Shown: positions 34,677 to 45,728, counted from the stretch's first letter. The stretch: DNA of 64,000 nucleotides from Capra hircus (GCF_001704415.2 NC_030821.1:39291210-39355209), one strand, 5' to 3'. Notes: generated from the sequence alone by a model not told the origin. Program-made: numbers and translations.

Positions 34677-36950
34677 TGCCTTTCTTTGGGATTGGAATGA
34701 AAACTGACCTTTTCCAGTCCTGTGGCCATTGCTGAGTTTTCCAAATTTGCTGGCGTATTGAGTGCAGCACTTTCACAGCATCATCTTTTAGGATTTGAAA
34801 TAGCTCGACTGGAATTCCATCACTTCCACTAGTTTTGTTTGTAATGATGCTTCCTAAGGCCCACTTGAGGTCATGAAGATCTTTTATGTATAGTTCTTCT
34901 CTGTGTTCTAGCCACCTCTTCCTAATATCTTCTGCTTCTGTTAGGTCCATATCATTTCTGTCCTTTATTGTGCCCTTCTTTGCATGAAATGTTCCCTTGG
35001 TATCTATAATTTTCTTGAAGAGATCTCTAGTCTTTCCCATTCTGTTGTTTTCCTCTATTTCTTTGAATTAATCACTAGGGAAGCCTTTCTTATCTCTCCC
35101 TGCTATTCTTTGGAACTCTACTTTCAAATGGATATATCTTTCCTTTTTTCCTTTGCCTTTCACTTCCCTTCTTTTCATAGCTATTTGTAAGGCCTCCTCA
35201 AACAACCGTTTTGCCTTTTTGCATTTCTTTTTCTTGGGAATGATCTTGATCCCTGTCTCCTGCACAGTGTCATGAACCTCTGTCCATAGTTCTTCAGGCA
35301 CTATCTAACAGATCTAATCCCTTGAAGCTATTTGTCACTTGCACTGTATAATCGTAAGCAATTTGATTTAGGTCATACCTGAATGGTCCAGTGGTTTTCC
35401 CTACTTTCTTCAATTTACATCTGAATTTGGCAATAAGGAGTCCATGATCTGAGCCACAGTCAGCTCCTGGTCTTGTTTTGCTGACTGTATAGAGCTTCTC
35501 CATTTTTGGCTGCAAAGAATGTAACCAATCTGATTTTGGAATTGACCGTCTGGTGACGTCCACGTGTAGAGTTTTCTCCTGTGTTGTTGGAAGAGGATGT
35601 GCCATGACCAGTGCATTCTCTTGGCAAAACTCTGTTAGCCTTTGACCTACTTCATTCTGTAGTAACATTTGCCTGTTACTCCAAAAGACAAGAGAGTTCC
35701 AGAAAAACATCTACTTCTGTTTTATTGACTTTATATGCCAAAGCCTTTGACTGTGTAGATCACAAAAAACTGTGGAAAATTCTTAAAGAGATGGGAATAC
35801 CAGATCACCTGACATGCTCCCTGAAAAATCTTATGCAGGTCAAGAAGCAACAGTTAGAACCAGACATGGAACAACAGATTGGTTCCAAATCAGGAAAGGC
35901 ATACGTTAAGGCTGTATATTGTCACCCTGCTTATTTAACTTATATGCAGAGTACATCATGAGAAAGGCTGGATTGGATGAATCACAGGCTGGAATCAAGA
36001 TTGCTGGGAGAAATATCAATAACCTCAGATACACAGAGGACATCACCCTTATGGCAGAAAGCAAAGAAGAACTAAAGAGCCTCTTGATGAAAGTGAAAGA
36101 GGAGAGTGAAAAAGTTGGCTTAAAACTCAATATTCAGAAAACAAAGATCATGGCATCTGGTCCCATCACTTCATGGCAAATAGATGGGGAAAACAATGGA
36201 AACAGTGAGAGACTTTATTTTTTGGGACTCCAAAATCACTGCAGATGGTGACTGCAGCCATGAAATTAAAAGACGTTTGCTCCTTGGAAGAAAAGTTATG
36301 ACCAACCTACATAGCATATTCAAAAGAAGAGACATTACTTTGCCAACAAAGGTCTGTCTAATCAAAGCTATGGTTTTTCCAGTAGTCATGTATGGATGTG
36401 AGTTGAACTGTGAAGAAAGCTGAGCACTGAAGAATTGATGCTTTTGAACTGTGGTGTTGGAGAAGACTCTTGAGAGTCCCTTGGACTGCAAGGAGATCCA
36501 ACCAGACCATCTGAAAGGATTTTCCAGGCAAGAATACTGGAAATATCTCCTGTTCCTTCTCCAGGAGATATTCCCAACCCTGGGATCGAACCCAGGTCTC
36601 CTGCATTGTAGGCAGATGCTTTACTGTCTGAACCACCAGGGAAGTTCTAAAGGAAATCAGTCCTGACTATTCACTGGAAGGACCGATGCTGAAGCTGAAA
36701 CTCCAATACTTGGCCACCTGATGCGAAGAACTGACTCAATTGAAAAGACCCTGATGCTGGGAAAGATTGAAGGTGGGAGGAGAAGGGGAAGACAGAGGAT
36801 GAGATGGTTGGATAGCACCACCAGCTCCATGGACATCAGCTTGAGTAAACTCTGGGATTTGGTGATGGACAGGGAGTCCTGGCATGCTGCAGTCCATGGG
36901 GTGGCATAGAGTTGGACTTGACTGAGTGACTGAACTGATACTGATACTGA
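34677..36950 (+). mobile_element. BovB with inverted 5' segment (twin-priming structure)
   Basis: The first part (34677 to about 35683) is antisense BovB, from RT IPIPKKGN back to the endonuclease GVTGKF. The second part (about 35684-36950) is sense BovB from REFQKNIYF through the RT palm to the 3' end. The 3'-most inverted base lies at the left flank and the 5'-most at the internal junction, as twin priming predicts. About 190 bases of BovB between the two parts are absent. Flanks tagttgcctt (34673-34682) and taattgcctt (36951-36960) form a 10-bp duplication, and gccttt is shared between target and BovB at the left junction. The RT box reads YTED instead of YADD (35919-36251 frame). Confidence 0.88.
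36520..36640 (-). mobile_element. Truncated Bov-tA inside the BovB
   Basis: Antisense head and middle (ttttccaggcaagaatactg ... ctgaaccaccagggaag). It interrupts the BovB text between ccagaccatctgaaagg and tctaaaggaaatcag. These share tct(g)aaagga, a probable short target duplication. Confidence 0.85.
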
Positions 36951-37137
36951 TAATTGCCTTACATTGCTGTATCAGTTTCTGCTGTACAACAAAGTGAATC
37001 AGCCATGCACATGCATATATCCCCTGTTTTTGGAGTTCCTTCTCATTTAGGTCATCGCAGAACACTGAGCAGAGTTTCCTGTGCTATACAGTAGGTTGTT
37101 ATTCATTTTCTATTTTATACATAGTAGTGTATATATG

Positions 37138-37422
37138 GAGCAGGCAATGGCACCCCACTCCAGTACTGTTGCCTGGGAAATCCCATGGACAGAGGAGCCT
37201 GGTAGGCTACAGTCCATGGAGTTGCGAAGAGTCGGACACGACTGAGCAACTTCACTTTCACTTTTCACTTTCATGCATTGGAGAAGGAAATGGCAACCCA
37301 CTCCAGTGTTCATACCTGGAGAATCCCAGGGACAGGGGAGCCTGGTGGCCTCCGTCTATGGGGTCGCACAGAGTCAGACACAATTAAAGCGACTTAGCAG
37401 CAGCAGCAGCAGCAGCAGCAGC
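37138..37422 (+). mobile_element. Bov-A2 SINE with exact 12-bp target duplication
   Basis: Sense dimer with cactttcacttttcacttt linker and a (CAG)n tail at 37398-37422. Flanked by agtgtatatatg at 37126-37137 and 37423-37434. The CAG run creates a serine string in one frame, which is not coding. Confidence 0.93.
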
Positions 37423-37693
37423 AGTGTATATATGTCAATCCCAATCTCCCAGTTCATCCCACCTCGCCTTCCCCTTGGTATCCATACATTTGTTCTCTAT
37501 GTCTGTGTCTTTCTTTTTGTAAATAAAATCATCTATATCATTTTTCTAGATTTCACATATATATGTGTTAATATACAATATTTGTTTTTTCCTTTCTGAT
37601 TTACTTCACTCTGCATGACCTCTCTAGGCCCATCCACATCTCTGCAAATGACACAACTTTGTTCCTTTTAATGGTAGCAATATTCTATCTTAA

Positions 37694-37694
37694 G

Positions 37695-37724
<30 letters not shown>
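37694..37724. repeat. (TA)n(TG)n microsatellite
   Basis: A short TA run passes into about ten TG units, directly left of an antisense Bov-tA piece. It may lie at that SINE's insertion point. Confidence 0.9.
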
Positions 37725-37725
<1 letters not shown>

Positions 37726-37732
37726 CTGTGTT

Positions 37733-37848
37733 AGTCACTAGTCATCCGACTCTTTATGACCCCATGGATTGTAGCCCACCAGGCTCCTCTGTCCATGGAA
37801 TTTTCCAGGCAAGAATACTGGAGTGAGTTGCCATTTCCTTCTCCAGGG
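37733..37848 (-). mobile_element. Bov-tA/Bov-A fragment
   Basis: Antisense, from gttagtcactagtcatccg to ccatttccttctccaggg. The tRNA-like head is missing, so it is 5' truncated. Confidence 0.85.
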
Positions 37849-38619
37849 ATGTATGTGTATATATACGGCATCTTTTCTATCCATCCCTCTGTGGATGGAC
37901 ATTTGGTTGCTTCCATGTACTGGCTAGTGTGAATAGTGCTGCAAGGAACATTGGAGTGCATTTTTCTTTTGAATTACGGTGTTCTTTGTGCATGTTTGTG
38001 TGTTTAATGTTGTCCCAAAGGTCTCTGAAACTGTCCTCAATTCTTTTCATTCTTTTTTTTTACTCTCTGCAGGAGTCATTTCCATCATTTTAGGTTCCCT
38101 CCTATTCTGTTATTTGACCCCTATAGTACAATATTAAAATCAGGAAACTGGCATTGATACAATCCATATACTTTACTAATATTCTCACTAGTTTTGCATG
38201 TACCTGTGTGAGTGTTCAATGCAGTTTTACCACACATGTGTCCCATGTAACTGCAAAGACCCCTCCTGCTATTCCTTTATAGTCACACATATGCCTCTAA
38301 TCCATCCTGTCCCTAGCTAGAGGGAACTCTTAAACTTTTTTCCATCTCTGTAGGTGTTGCTATGTTTTAATGATATTTTCAGAATTAAGAACTTAAAAAA
38401 TCTTTCTCCACTGTGGGCTAGCTTGCATAGTTCCTGAGTAGTCTGTGTTATTCTTTGCTCATTTTATGGAATGGTGTCTTTCCTCTGCTTTTAATGTTTC
38501 TCTTAGCCATAATTCTAAGTGTTTTGATTTTGATGCTGCTTGTTGTAGTTTTATTCATGCCTGACATTTTTGGATATGTGAGTTAATAACTTTCATCAAA
38601 TTAAAAAAAATCATCAGTC

Positions 38620-39900
38620 ATTATCTCTTCAAAATTTTTTGTCTCCCCTTTCTCTTCTCTCTTTATGTGTATTTAGGTTACTTGAAATGGTCCATACCTC
38701 TAGAGCTCTGTTTAATTTTTTCTTTCTAGTTTCATTTTGAATTGCTTTTATTACTATGTTTTTAATTTCACTGATATCTTCTTGATATGCTGTTAATTCA
38801 TCCACTGTAATTTTCATCTCAGAAATATTTTTCATCGTCCCAAGTTTGATGTGGGTAATTATTAGATAATCTATTTCCTTATTTAACATGATTAGTCTTT
38901 CCTTTTTTTTTAAATGCATGGAATGCAGCTCTGATTATTTTTAACACCCTTGTCTGTTACTTTTATCATCTGTTTTATTTACAGGTCTATTGCAATTGAA
39001 GAATCATATTGTGTGACTTCTTTGCATCCTTTGTAATTTTTATATTGAATGTCAGAATGTGCCTTTTATTGAATGTGAATTTACCTTGTTGCATACTGTA
39101 TGTTTTTGTAGTCTATGAATACTTTTGAGCTTTCTGGGACAAAATGAAGTTCCTTGGGAAGCGTTTGATCCCTTTATAGCTTTTTTTTACATTTTCTTTT
39201 TCTGACTTTCCTGGTGGCTCAGACAGTAAAGAACCTGCCTTCAATGCAAGAGACCCAGGTTCAATCCTGGGTTGGGAAGATCTCCTGGAGAACGGCACAG
39301 CAATCCACTCCAGTATTCTTGCATGGAGAATTCCATGGACAGAGGAGCCTGATGGGCTACAGTCCATGGGCTTGCAAAGAGTCAGACCTGACTGAATGAC
39401 GAATACACACTTTACATTTTTTAGAGAAGATCATAAAATTTTATTTTATGTCTTTTGTTGTTATTGTTGTTGTTGAATTGGGACAATTGCCTTTGACTAC
39501 TCTACCTGCTCCCTCATGTATTATGAAGTTGTCTACCCTAGTTGGTGAGAACATATAGCATTCCCAGCCTTGGGTGAGGCACAGGGATTCTCCTTCCACA
39601 GAGTTTATACAGATTTACTGATCAGTTCTCCCTGAAGACTCAAAAAATGCCATTTGCAGAACTCTCAAGCCCTCTCTGTGCAGTCCTTCTCTGTGGTGCT
39701 GTGCCCTGCCAGCTCTAATTGCTTTGGACTCCTGGGCTTCCAGCTCTGACTCTTTAACTCAAGGAGAGTCCTGGAATCCACTTGTATTCTAGCTCCCTCT
39801 GCCAGTATTTGGAAAGTCTCTGAGTAGTCAAATGAGGTAATCATAGGGCTTATGTCATTTGTTTCCTTTTTCTCAAAAATCACTGTCCTGAAATCTTGAT
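38620..39900 (-). mobile_element. Probable ancient L1 5' region, antisense
   Basis: Text such as ttttatattgaatgtcagaa, tttaccttgttgcatactg and gagctttctgggacaaaatg resembles the 5' untranslated region of old L1 families. This is from memory of family text and is only moderately certain. Frames here are short and AT-rich. Confidence 0.45.
39196..39410 (+). mobile_element. Bov-tA SINE, 10-bp perfect target duplication
   Basis: Sense element from ctttttctgactttcctgg to tgaatgacgaatacacac. Flanked by tttacatttt at 39186-39195 and 39411-39420. Confidence 0.9.
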
Positions 39901-39959
39901 GTCCAAGGCTTGAGTATCACTATTCCTTATATCTGGCCTTAGTTTTTGTGTTGAATTAA

Positions 39960-40215
39960 AATATAAAATGAAACAGGAACAGACTCACTGACACAGAGAA
40001 CAAACTGGTGGTTAAAGGAGGGGAGGTGGATGAGGGGACAGGCAAAATAGGTGAAGGAGATTAAGAGGTCAAATTTTCAGTTATGAAAGTCAAGGAAGAA
40101 CGTAATGTACATCATAGGGAATGTAGTCCGTAATATGGTAACTTTGTATGATATCAGCGGTAGCTGAGCTTACTGTAATGATCATTTCATAATACATTTT
40201 ATCCTTTTTAAAATT
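39960..40215 (+). mobile_element. L1 3'UTR, old
   Basis: Recognised by gaacagactcactgacacag, ggtggttaaaggaggggagg and gtaactttgtatgatatcag in order. Diverged. Confidence 0.65.
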
Positions 40216-40329
40216 AAGCTTTTAATTTCTTGCCCAGCTGGGAAGAAAAATCTGGTCCCTGATACTCAGTCTTGACTGAAACAGACATCCCAATGCACAG
40301 TTTTAAATTAATAAATGTCAGTAGATTTA

Positions 40330-40556
40330 CTCACTACATATCACTTAACTCTGATTATTTCTTTCAAAGCTTTTACCACAACTTAAAATTGTGCATTTAT
40401 TTTTTGTTTACTTGGTTATTGTTTGTCTCTGTAACTATGCCGTAACTTCAAAGAAATATAAACCATTTATTATTCACTAATATATATAACACGTTTGTTC
40501 ATTGTCTGCACTCAATATATTTATTGAATGAATGCATAAGTTAAAGATTCTTAAAG
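40330..40556 (+). mobile_element. L2 LINE 3' end
   Basis: The ending tttgttcattgtctgcactc and atttattgaatgaatgcat are typical of an L2 terminus. The upstream part is diverged. Confidence 0.6.
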
Positions 40557-40940
40557 GAAGGTTTTTAGGCATAGGTAAGATGTAGCCTACATAAGACATA
40601 AATGATCAGAATTCAAGCATGTGGAATAGTAATTATTGAAGTGATATAACTGTGAATTGACAGAAAAACATGATAAATATTATTATTATTTATTTCCAAT
40701 GAATCACAAAGCAAACTTAACCTTTGAAGTAGTATATAGACAATTATTTGCCTAAAAAGAAAAAATTAAGTAAGGAGTAAATGTAAGAAACTTGCTGATT
40801 TTTTTCTATTAGATAGAAGTTTTCTTTTTGTGGGTGAAAATCTGTGTTTTTTCATTGCCACTAAGGCTGCAGAGCTGTGCCTCATTTGAATTTCCATCTA
40901 TGTACATAAAATAGCACATTATCTATATCAAGGTAAGTTT
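40557..40940. other. Unassigned AT-rich sequence
   Basis: No gene or named repeat was recognised. Confidence 0.4.
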
Positions 40941-40953
40941 ATTATTTCATTAG

Positions 40954-42566
40954 TTCAGTTCAGTCACTCAGTTGTGTCCAACTTTTTGCGACCCCATGAA
41001 TCACAGCACACAAGGCCTCCCTGTCCATCACCAACTCCCAGAGTTCACTCAAACTCATGTCCATTGAGTTAGTGATGCCATCCAGCCATCTCATCCTCTG
41101 TCATCCTCTTCTCTTCCTGCCCCGAATCCCTCCCAGCATCAGGGTCTTTTCCAATGAGTCAACTCTTCTCATGAGGTGGCCAAAGTATTAGAGTTTCAGC
41201 TTTAGCATCAGCCCTTCCAGTGAACACCCAGGACTGATCTCCCTTAGGATGGGCTGGTTGGATCTCCTTGCAGTCCAAGGGACTCTCAAGAGTCTTCTCC
41301 AACGCCACAGTTCAAAAGCATCAATTCTTCGGTGCTCAGCTTTCTTCACAGTCCAGCTCTCACATCCATACATCACCACTGGAAAAACCTTGACTAGACA
41401 GACCTGGGAAGGTAATATCCCTGCTTTTGAATATGCTATCTAGGTTGGTCATAAATTTCCTTCCAAGGAGTAAGCGTCTTTTACTTTCATGGCTGCAGTC
41501 ACCATCTGCAGTGATTTTGGAGCCCAAAAAAATAAAGTCTGGCACTGTTTCCACTGTTTCCCCATCTATTTTCCATGAAGTGATGGGACCAGATGCCATG
41601 ATCTTCGTTTTCTGAATGTTGAGCTTTAAGCCAACTTTTTCACTCTCCTCTTTCACTTTCATCAAGAGGCTTTTTAGTTCCTCTTCACTTTCTGCCATAA
41701 GGGTGGTGTCATCTGCATATCTGAGGTTATTGATATTTCTCCCAGCAATCTTGATTCCAGCTTGTGCTTCTTCTAGTCCAGCATTTCTCATGATGTACTC
41801 TGCATATAAGTTAAATAAGCAGGGTGACAATATACAGCCTTGACATACTCCTTTTCCTATTTGGAACCAGTCTCTTGTTCCATGTCCAGTTCTAACTGTT
41901 GCTTCCTGACCTGCATGTAGGTTTCTCAAGAGGCAGGTCAGGTGGTCTGGTATTCCCATCTCTCTCAGAATTTTCCACAGTTTATTGTGATCCACAAAGT
42001 CTTTGACATAGTCAATAAAGCAGAAATAGATGTTTTTCTGGAATTCTCTTGCATTTTCCATGATCCAACGGATGTTGGGAATTTGATCTCTGGTTCCTCT
42101 ACCTTTTCTAAAACCAGCTTGAACATCTGGAAGTTCACGGTTCACATATTGCTGAAGCCTGGCTTGGAGAATTTTGAGCATTACTTCACTAGTGTGTGAG
42201 ATGAGTGCAATTGTGCGGTAGTTTGAGCATTCTTTGGCATTGCCTTTCTTTGGGATTAGAATGAAAACTGACCTTTCCCAGTCCTGAGGCCACTGCTGAG
42301 TTTTCCGAATTTGCTGGCATATTGAGTGCAGCACTTTCACAGCATCATCTTTCAGGATTTGAAATAGCTCAACTGGAATTTCATCACCTCCACTAGGTTT
42401 GTTCATAGTGATGCTTTCTAAGGTCCACTTGACTTCACATTTCAGCATGTCTTTTGGTGATCACACCATCGTGATTATCTGAGTTATGAAGATCCTTTTT
42501 GTACAGTTCTTCTGTGTATTCTTGCCACCTCTTCTTAATATCTTCTGCTTCTGTTAAGTCCATACC
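40954..42566 (-). mobile_element. BovB LINE, 5' truncated (~1.6 kb), 13-bp imperfect target duplication
   Basis: Antisense BovB from ttcagttcagtcactcagttg to the region before the RT (aagtccataccattg). The flanks attatttcattag (40941-40953) and attgtttcatcag (42567-42579) match at 11 of 13 positions. Near 41395 a short segment equivalent to cctttgttggcaaag is lost and the reading frame changes. Confidence 0.92.
41360..42448 (-). pseudogene. BovB reverse transcriptase, 362-codon open frame
   Basis: This is the longest open frame in the window and covers the whole RT domain. In order: fingers with QQWPQDWERSVFILIPKKGN (51-70) and NYRTIALISHTS (76-87), GFRKGRGTRDQ (112-122), motif A region FCFIDYVKDFVDH (142-154), CQGCILSPCLF (202-212), and the active box RYADDTTLMAES (243-254). 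Motif A lacks two residues relative to the family (AKAFDCVDH is expected), through an in-frame 6-base deletion. The enzyme is therefore probably dead, although the aspartates of YADD and the FID aspartate remain. Endonuclease and C-terminal domains are absent from this frame, and no promoter is expected because the copy is 5' truncated. Confidence 0.88.
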
Positions 42567-42743
42567 ATTGTTTCATCAGCAGTAGGCAAACACCATCTCC
42601 TTTGTGACAGTAGGAGGCAATGACTATCACTATCACTGCTGTAGACTTCTATCCTCCTGTTGTACTGCATTTATTTTCTTTAATTTTCAAATTCTTGCTT
42701 GGGTTTACAGAGAAAGAGATCAAAGAGATCCACTGAAAACAGC

Positions 42744-42902
42744 GGTCCACCAGGCTCTTCCATCCATGGGATTCTCCAGGCAAGAATACTGGAGTGGGTT
42801 GCCATTTCCTTCTCCAGGGGAATCTTCCTGACCCAGGGATTGAACCTAGGTCTCTTGCATTGCAGGCAGACGCTTTAACCTCTGAGCCACCAGGGAAGCC
42901 CC
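42744..42902 (-). mobile_element. Bov-tA SINE, tail decayed
   Basis: Antisense from ggtccaccaggctcttcc to ctctgagccaccagggaag. The BovB-derived end is missing or unrecognisable. Confidence 0.85.
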
Positions 42903-43084
42903 AAGAAAAGTTCCTCCTTGAAAACACCCAAAGCATAGGCTATAAAAATTTTGCTTATGATTTACAGAAGAAAATAATAAGAACTCATCACATTTTTAGG
43001 CAACTAATTTGGGGTTCAAGGCCACCATCAAACTTTCATGATCAGGCTGATTTAGCCTGAATATTAACATTTGAAAGAGATATG

Positions 43085-43475
43085 CTTTTCAACTTTGTAC
43101 TGTGGAAAATTTGAAACACACAAGCCTGGATAGAATAGTGTAATAAACTTAAAATACTGTTCATCTAGTTTATCATATTTCATTTTTATCCTCACCAATC
43201 TCCCAGATTATTTTGAAGCAAATTCTAGACATTGTATAATTTAAAAACTATTTCTGTGTCTCTAAAAGATATGATTGCTTTAAAATATAGCCATATATCA
43301 TCCTAACACATTAAAATTTAATTTTATAATTAACTATAGTTATGTTTAGATTTTACTGATTGTCTCACAAGCAATTTCAACATACAGTTCATTTGAATCA
43401 GGTTCTAAATGAATACAAACATTCCAATTGTATTGAAATTGATGTGTCTCTTGTGTCTTTTTATTCTATAGTAGT
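43085..43475 (+). mobile_element. Ancient L1 3'UTR
   Basis: Sense text resembling old L1 3' ends: gcctggatagaatagtgtaa, attttgaagcaaattctagac, ctgattgtctcacaagc, catttgaatcaggttctaaa, ending near gatgtgtctcttgtg. Confidence 0.6.
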
Positions 43476-43586
43476 AGCGGTGGTGGTGTTAGTCATTCAG
43501 TCGTATCCGACTCTTTGCAACCCCACAGACTGTAGCCCACCAGGCTCCTCTGTCCAAGGAATTCTCCAGGCAAGAATACTGGAGTG

Positions 43587-45626
43587 TTCCCAGCACCACT
43601 TGTTAAAGAGATTGTCTTTATTCCATTGTATATTCTTGCCTCCTTTGTCAAAGATAAGGTGTCCATATATGTGTGGATTTATCTCTGGGCTTTCTATTTT
43701 GTTCCATTGATCTCTATTTCTGTCTTTGTGCCAGTACCATACTGTCTTGATGACTATGGCTTTGTAGTAGAGCCTGAAGTCAGGCAAGTTGATTCCTCCA
43801 GTTCCATTCTTCTTTCTCAAGATTGCTTTGGCTATTCGAGGTTTTTTGTATTTCCATACAAATCTTGAAATTATTTGTTCTAGTTCTGTGAAAAATATTG
43901 CTGGTAGCTTGATAGGGATTACATTGAATTTGTAAATTGCTTTGGGTAGTATACTCATTTTCACTATATTGATTCTTCCAATCCATGAACATGGTATATT
44001 TCTCCATCTATTAGTGTCCTCTTTGATTTCTTTCATCAGTGTTTTATAGTTTTCTATGTATAGGTCTTTAGTTTCTTTAGGTAGATATATTCCTAAGTAT
44101 TTTATTCTTTTTGTTACAATGGTGAATGGAATTGTTTCCTTAATTTCTTTTTCTACTTTCTCATTATTAGTGTATAGGAATGCAAGGGATTTCTGTGTGT
44201 TGATTTTATATCCTGCAACTTTACTATATTCATTGATTAGCTCTAGTAATTTTCTGGTGGAGTCTTTCGGGTTTTCTATGTAGAGGATCATGTCATCTGC
44301 AAACAGTGAAAGTTTTACTTCTTCTTTTCCAATTTGGATTCCTTTTATACAAAAATGAACTCAAAATGGATTAAAGATCTAAATGTAAGATCAGAAACTA
44401 TAAAACTCCTAGAGGAGAATATAGGCAAAACACTCTCTGACATAAATCACAGCAGGATCCTCTATGATCCACCTCCCAGAATACTGGAAATAAAAGCAAA
44501 AATAAACAAATGAGATCTAATTAAAATTAAAAGCTTCTGCACAACAAAGGAAAATATAAGCAAGGTGAAAAGACAGCCTTCGGAATGGGAGACAATAATA
44601 GCAAATGAAGCAACTGACAAACAACTAATCTCAAAAATATACAAGCAACTTATGCAACTCAATTCCAGAAAAATAAATGACCCAATCAAAAAATGGGCCA
44701 AAGAACTAAATAGACATTTCTCCAAAGAAGACATACGGATGGCTAACAAACACATGAAAAGATGCTCAACATCACTCATTATTAGAGAAATGCAAATCAA
44801 AACCACAATGAGGTACCACTTCACACCAGTTAGAATGGCTGCGATCCAAAAATCTGCAAGCAATAAATGCTGGAGAGGGTGTGGAGAAAAGGGAACCCTC
44901 CTACACTGTTGGTGGGAATGCAAACTAGCACAGCCATTTTGGAGAACAGTGTGGAGATTCCTTAAAAAATTGCAAATAGAACTGCCATATGACCCAGCAA
45001 TCCCACTGTTGGGCATACACACCGAGGAAACCAGAATTGAAAGAGACACATGTACTCCAATGTTCATCGCAGCACTGTTTATAATAGCCAGGACATGGAA
45101 ACAACCTAGATGTCCATCAGCAGATGAATGGATAAGAAAGCTGTGGTACATATACACAATGGAGTATTACTCAGCCATTAAAAAGAATACATTTGAATCC
45201 GTTCTGATGAGATGGATGAAACTGGAGCCGATTATACAGAGTGAAGTAAGCCAGAAAGAAAAACACCAATACAGTATACTAACACATATATATGGAATTT
45301 AGAAAGATGGCAATGACGACCCTGTATGCAAGACAGCAAAAAAGACACAGATGTGTATAACGGACTTTTGGACTCAGAGAGAGAGGGAGAGGGTGGGATG
45401 ATTTGGGAGAATGGCATTGTAACATGTGTACTATCATGTAAGAATCAAATCGCCAGTCTATGTCCGACACAGGAAACATCATGCTTGGGGCTGGTGCACG
45501 GTGATGACTCAGAGAGATGTTATGGGGAGGGAAGTGGGAGTTCATGTTTGGGAACGCATGTACACCCGTGGTGGATTCATGTCAATGTATGGCAAAACCA
45601 AAAAAAAAAAAAAAAAAGTAAAAAAA
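43587..45626 (+). mobile_element. L1 with inverted 5' segment inside a Bov-tA, exact 15-bp target duplication
   Basis: Bases 43587 to about 44347 are antisense L1 ORF2: from FADDM-type RT active box (around 44310-44330) through to KDNLFNKWCWE at the left edge. From about 44348 the L1 is sense, from MNSKWIKDL-like text through the ORF2 C-terminus, 3'UTR and a poly(A) of ~18 A plus a second A-run. Flanked by aagaatactggagtg at 43572-43586 and 45627-45641. Between the two parts roughly 20 codons of ORF2 are missing. This is the classic twin-priming arrangement. The low divergence and perfect duplication indicate a recent event. Confidence 0.95.
44565..45302 (+). pseudogene. L1 ORF2 C-terminal domain, 245-codon open frame
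   Basis: It encodes the end of the L1 ORF2 protein, which in a complete element carries endonuclease, reverse transcriptase and this Cys-rich tail. The Cys-rich motif is intact: CWRGCGEKGTLLHCWWEC, with Cys102, Cys106, His114 and Cys119 of the frame. A stop at about 44514 separates it from upstream ORF2 codons, and the RT core lies inverted to the left, so no functional protein is possible. The frame ends with THIYGI, a normal ORF2 end. The long clean frame supports a young age. Confidence 0.88.
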
Positions 45627-45728
45627 AAGAATACTGGAGTGGGTTGCCATTCCCTTCTCCAGAGGATATTCCCGACGCAGGGATCAAACCTGGGTCTCCT
45701 ACGTTGCAGGCAGATTCTTTACTGTCAT

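Larger units (their letters stand above)
34634..38121 (-). mobile_element. L1 3' end with exact 18-bp target duplication, itself interrupted three times
   Basis: The pieces are 34634-34676, 36951-37137, 37435-37732 and 37849-38121. Text in order: attattggagtatagttgc, ttctgctgtacaacaaagtg, atctctgcaaatgacacaac, tccatccctctgtggatgg. It is flanked by tatagtacaatattaaaa at 34616-34633 and 38122-38139. The last ~110 bases do not follow ORF2 directly, so an internal deletion is likely. A BovB, a Bov-A2 and a Bov-tA piece interrupt it. Confidence 0.82.
34505..38470 (-). mobile_element. Ancient L1 3' end split by a younger L1
   Basis: Left part 34505-34633 (aactgcatagagttgcaaag ... gtagcatctttcataa). 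Right part 38122 to about 38470 (atcaggaaactggcattgat ... agggaactcttaaac). These read as one continuous old L1 3' end once the younger L1 between them is removed. Confidence 0.75.
43478..45728 (-). mobile_element. Bov-tA SINE split by an L1
   Basis: The 3' part of the antisense SINE is 43478-43586 (gttagtcattcagtcg ... aagaatactggagtg). The 5' part is 45627-45728 (aagaatactggagtgggttg ... cttactgtc). They join seamlessly at the duplicated 15-mer. Confidence 0.93.

Noticed and set aside
37398..37422. CAG run as a coding polyglutamine or polyserine tract (also 48191-48212, and GCT runs at 20019 and 51491)
   Set aside because: These are the normal tails of Bov-A2 elements, each located exactly before a target duplication.
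43497..44291. 264-codon antisense frame as a possible gene
   Set aside because: It is the inverted part of an L1 ORF2 running on into the antisense Bov-tA at its end (SSILAWRIPWTEEP is a SINE-derived peptide).
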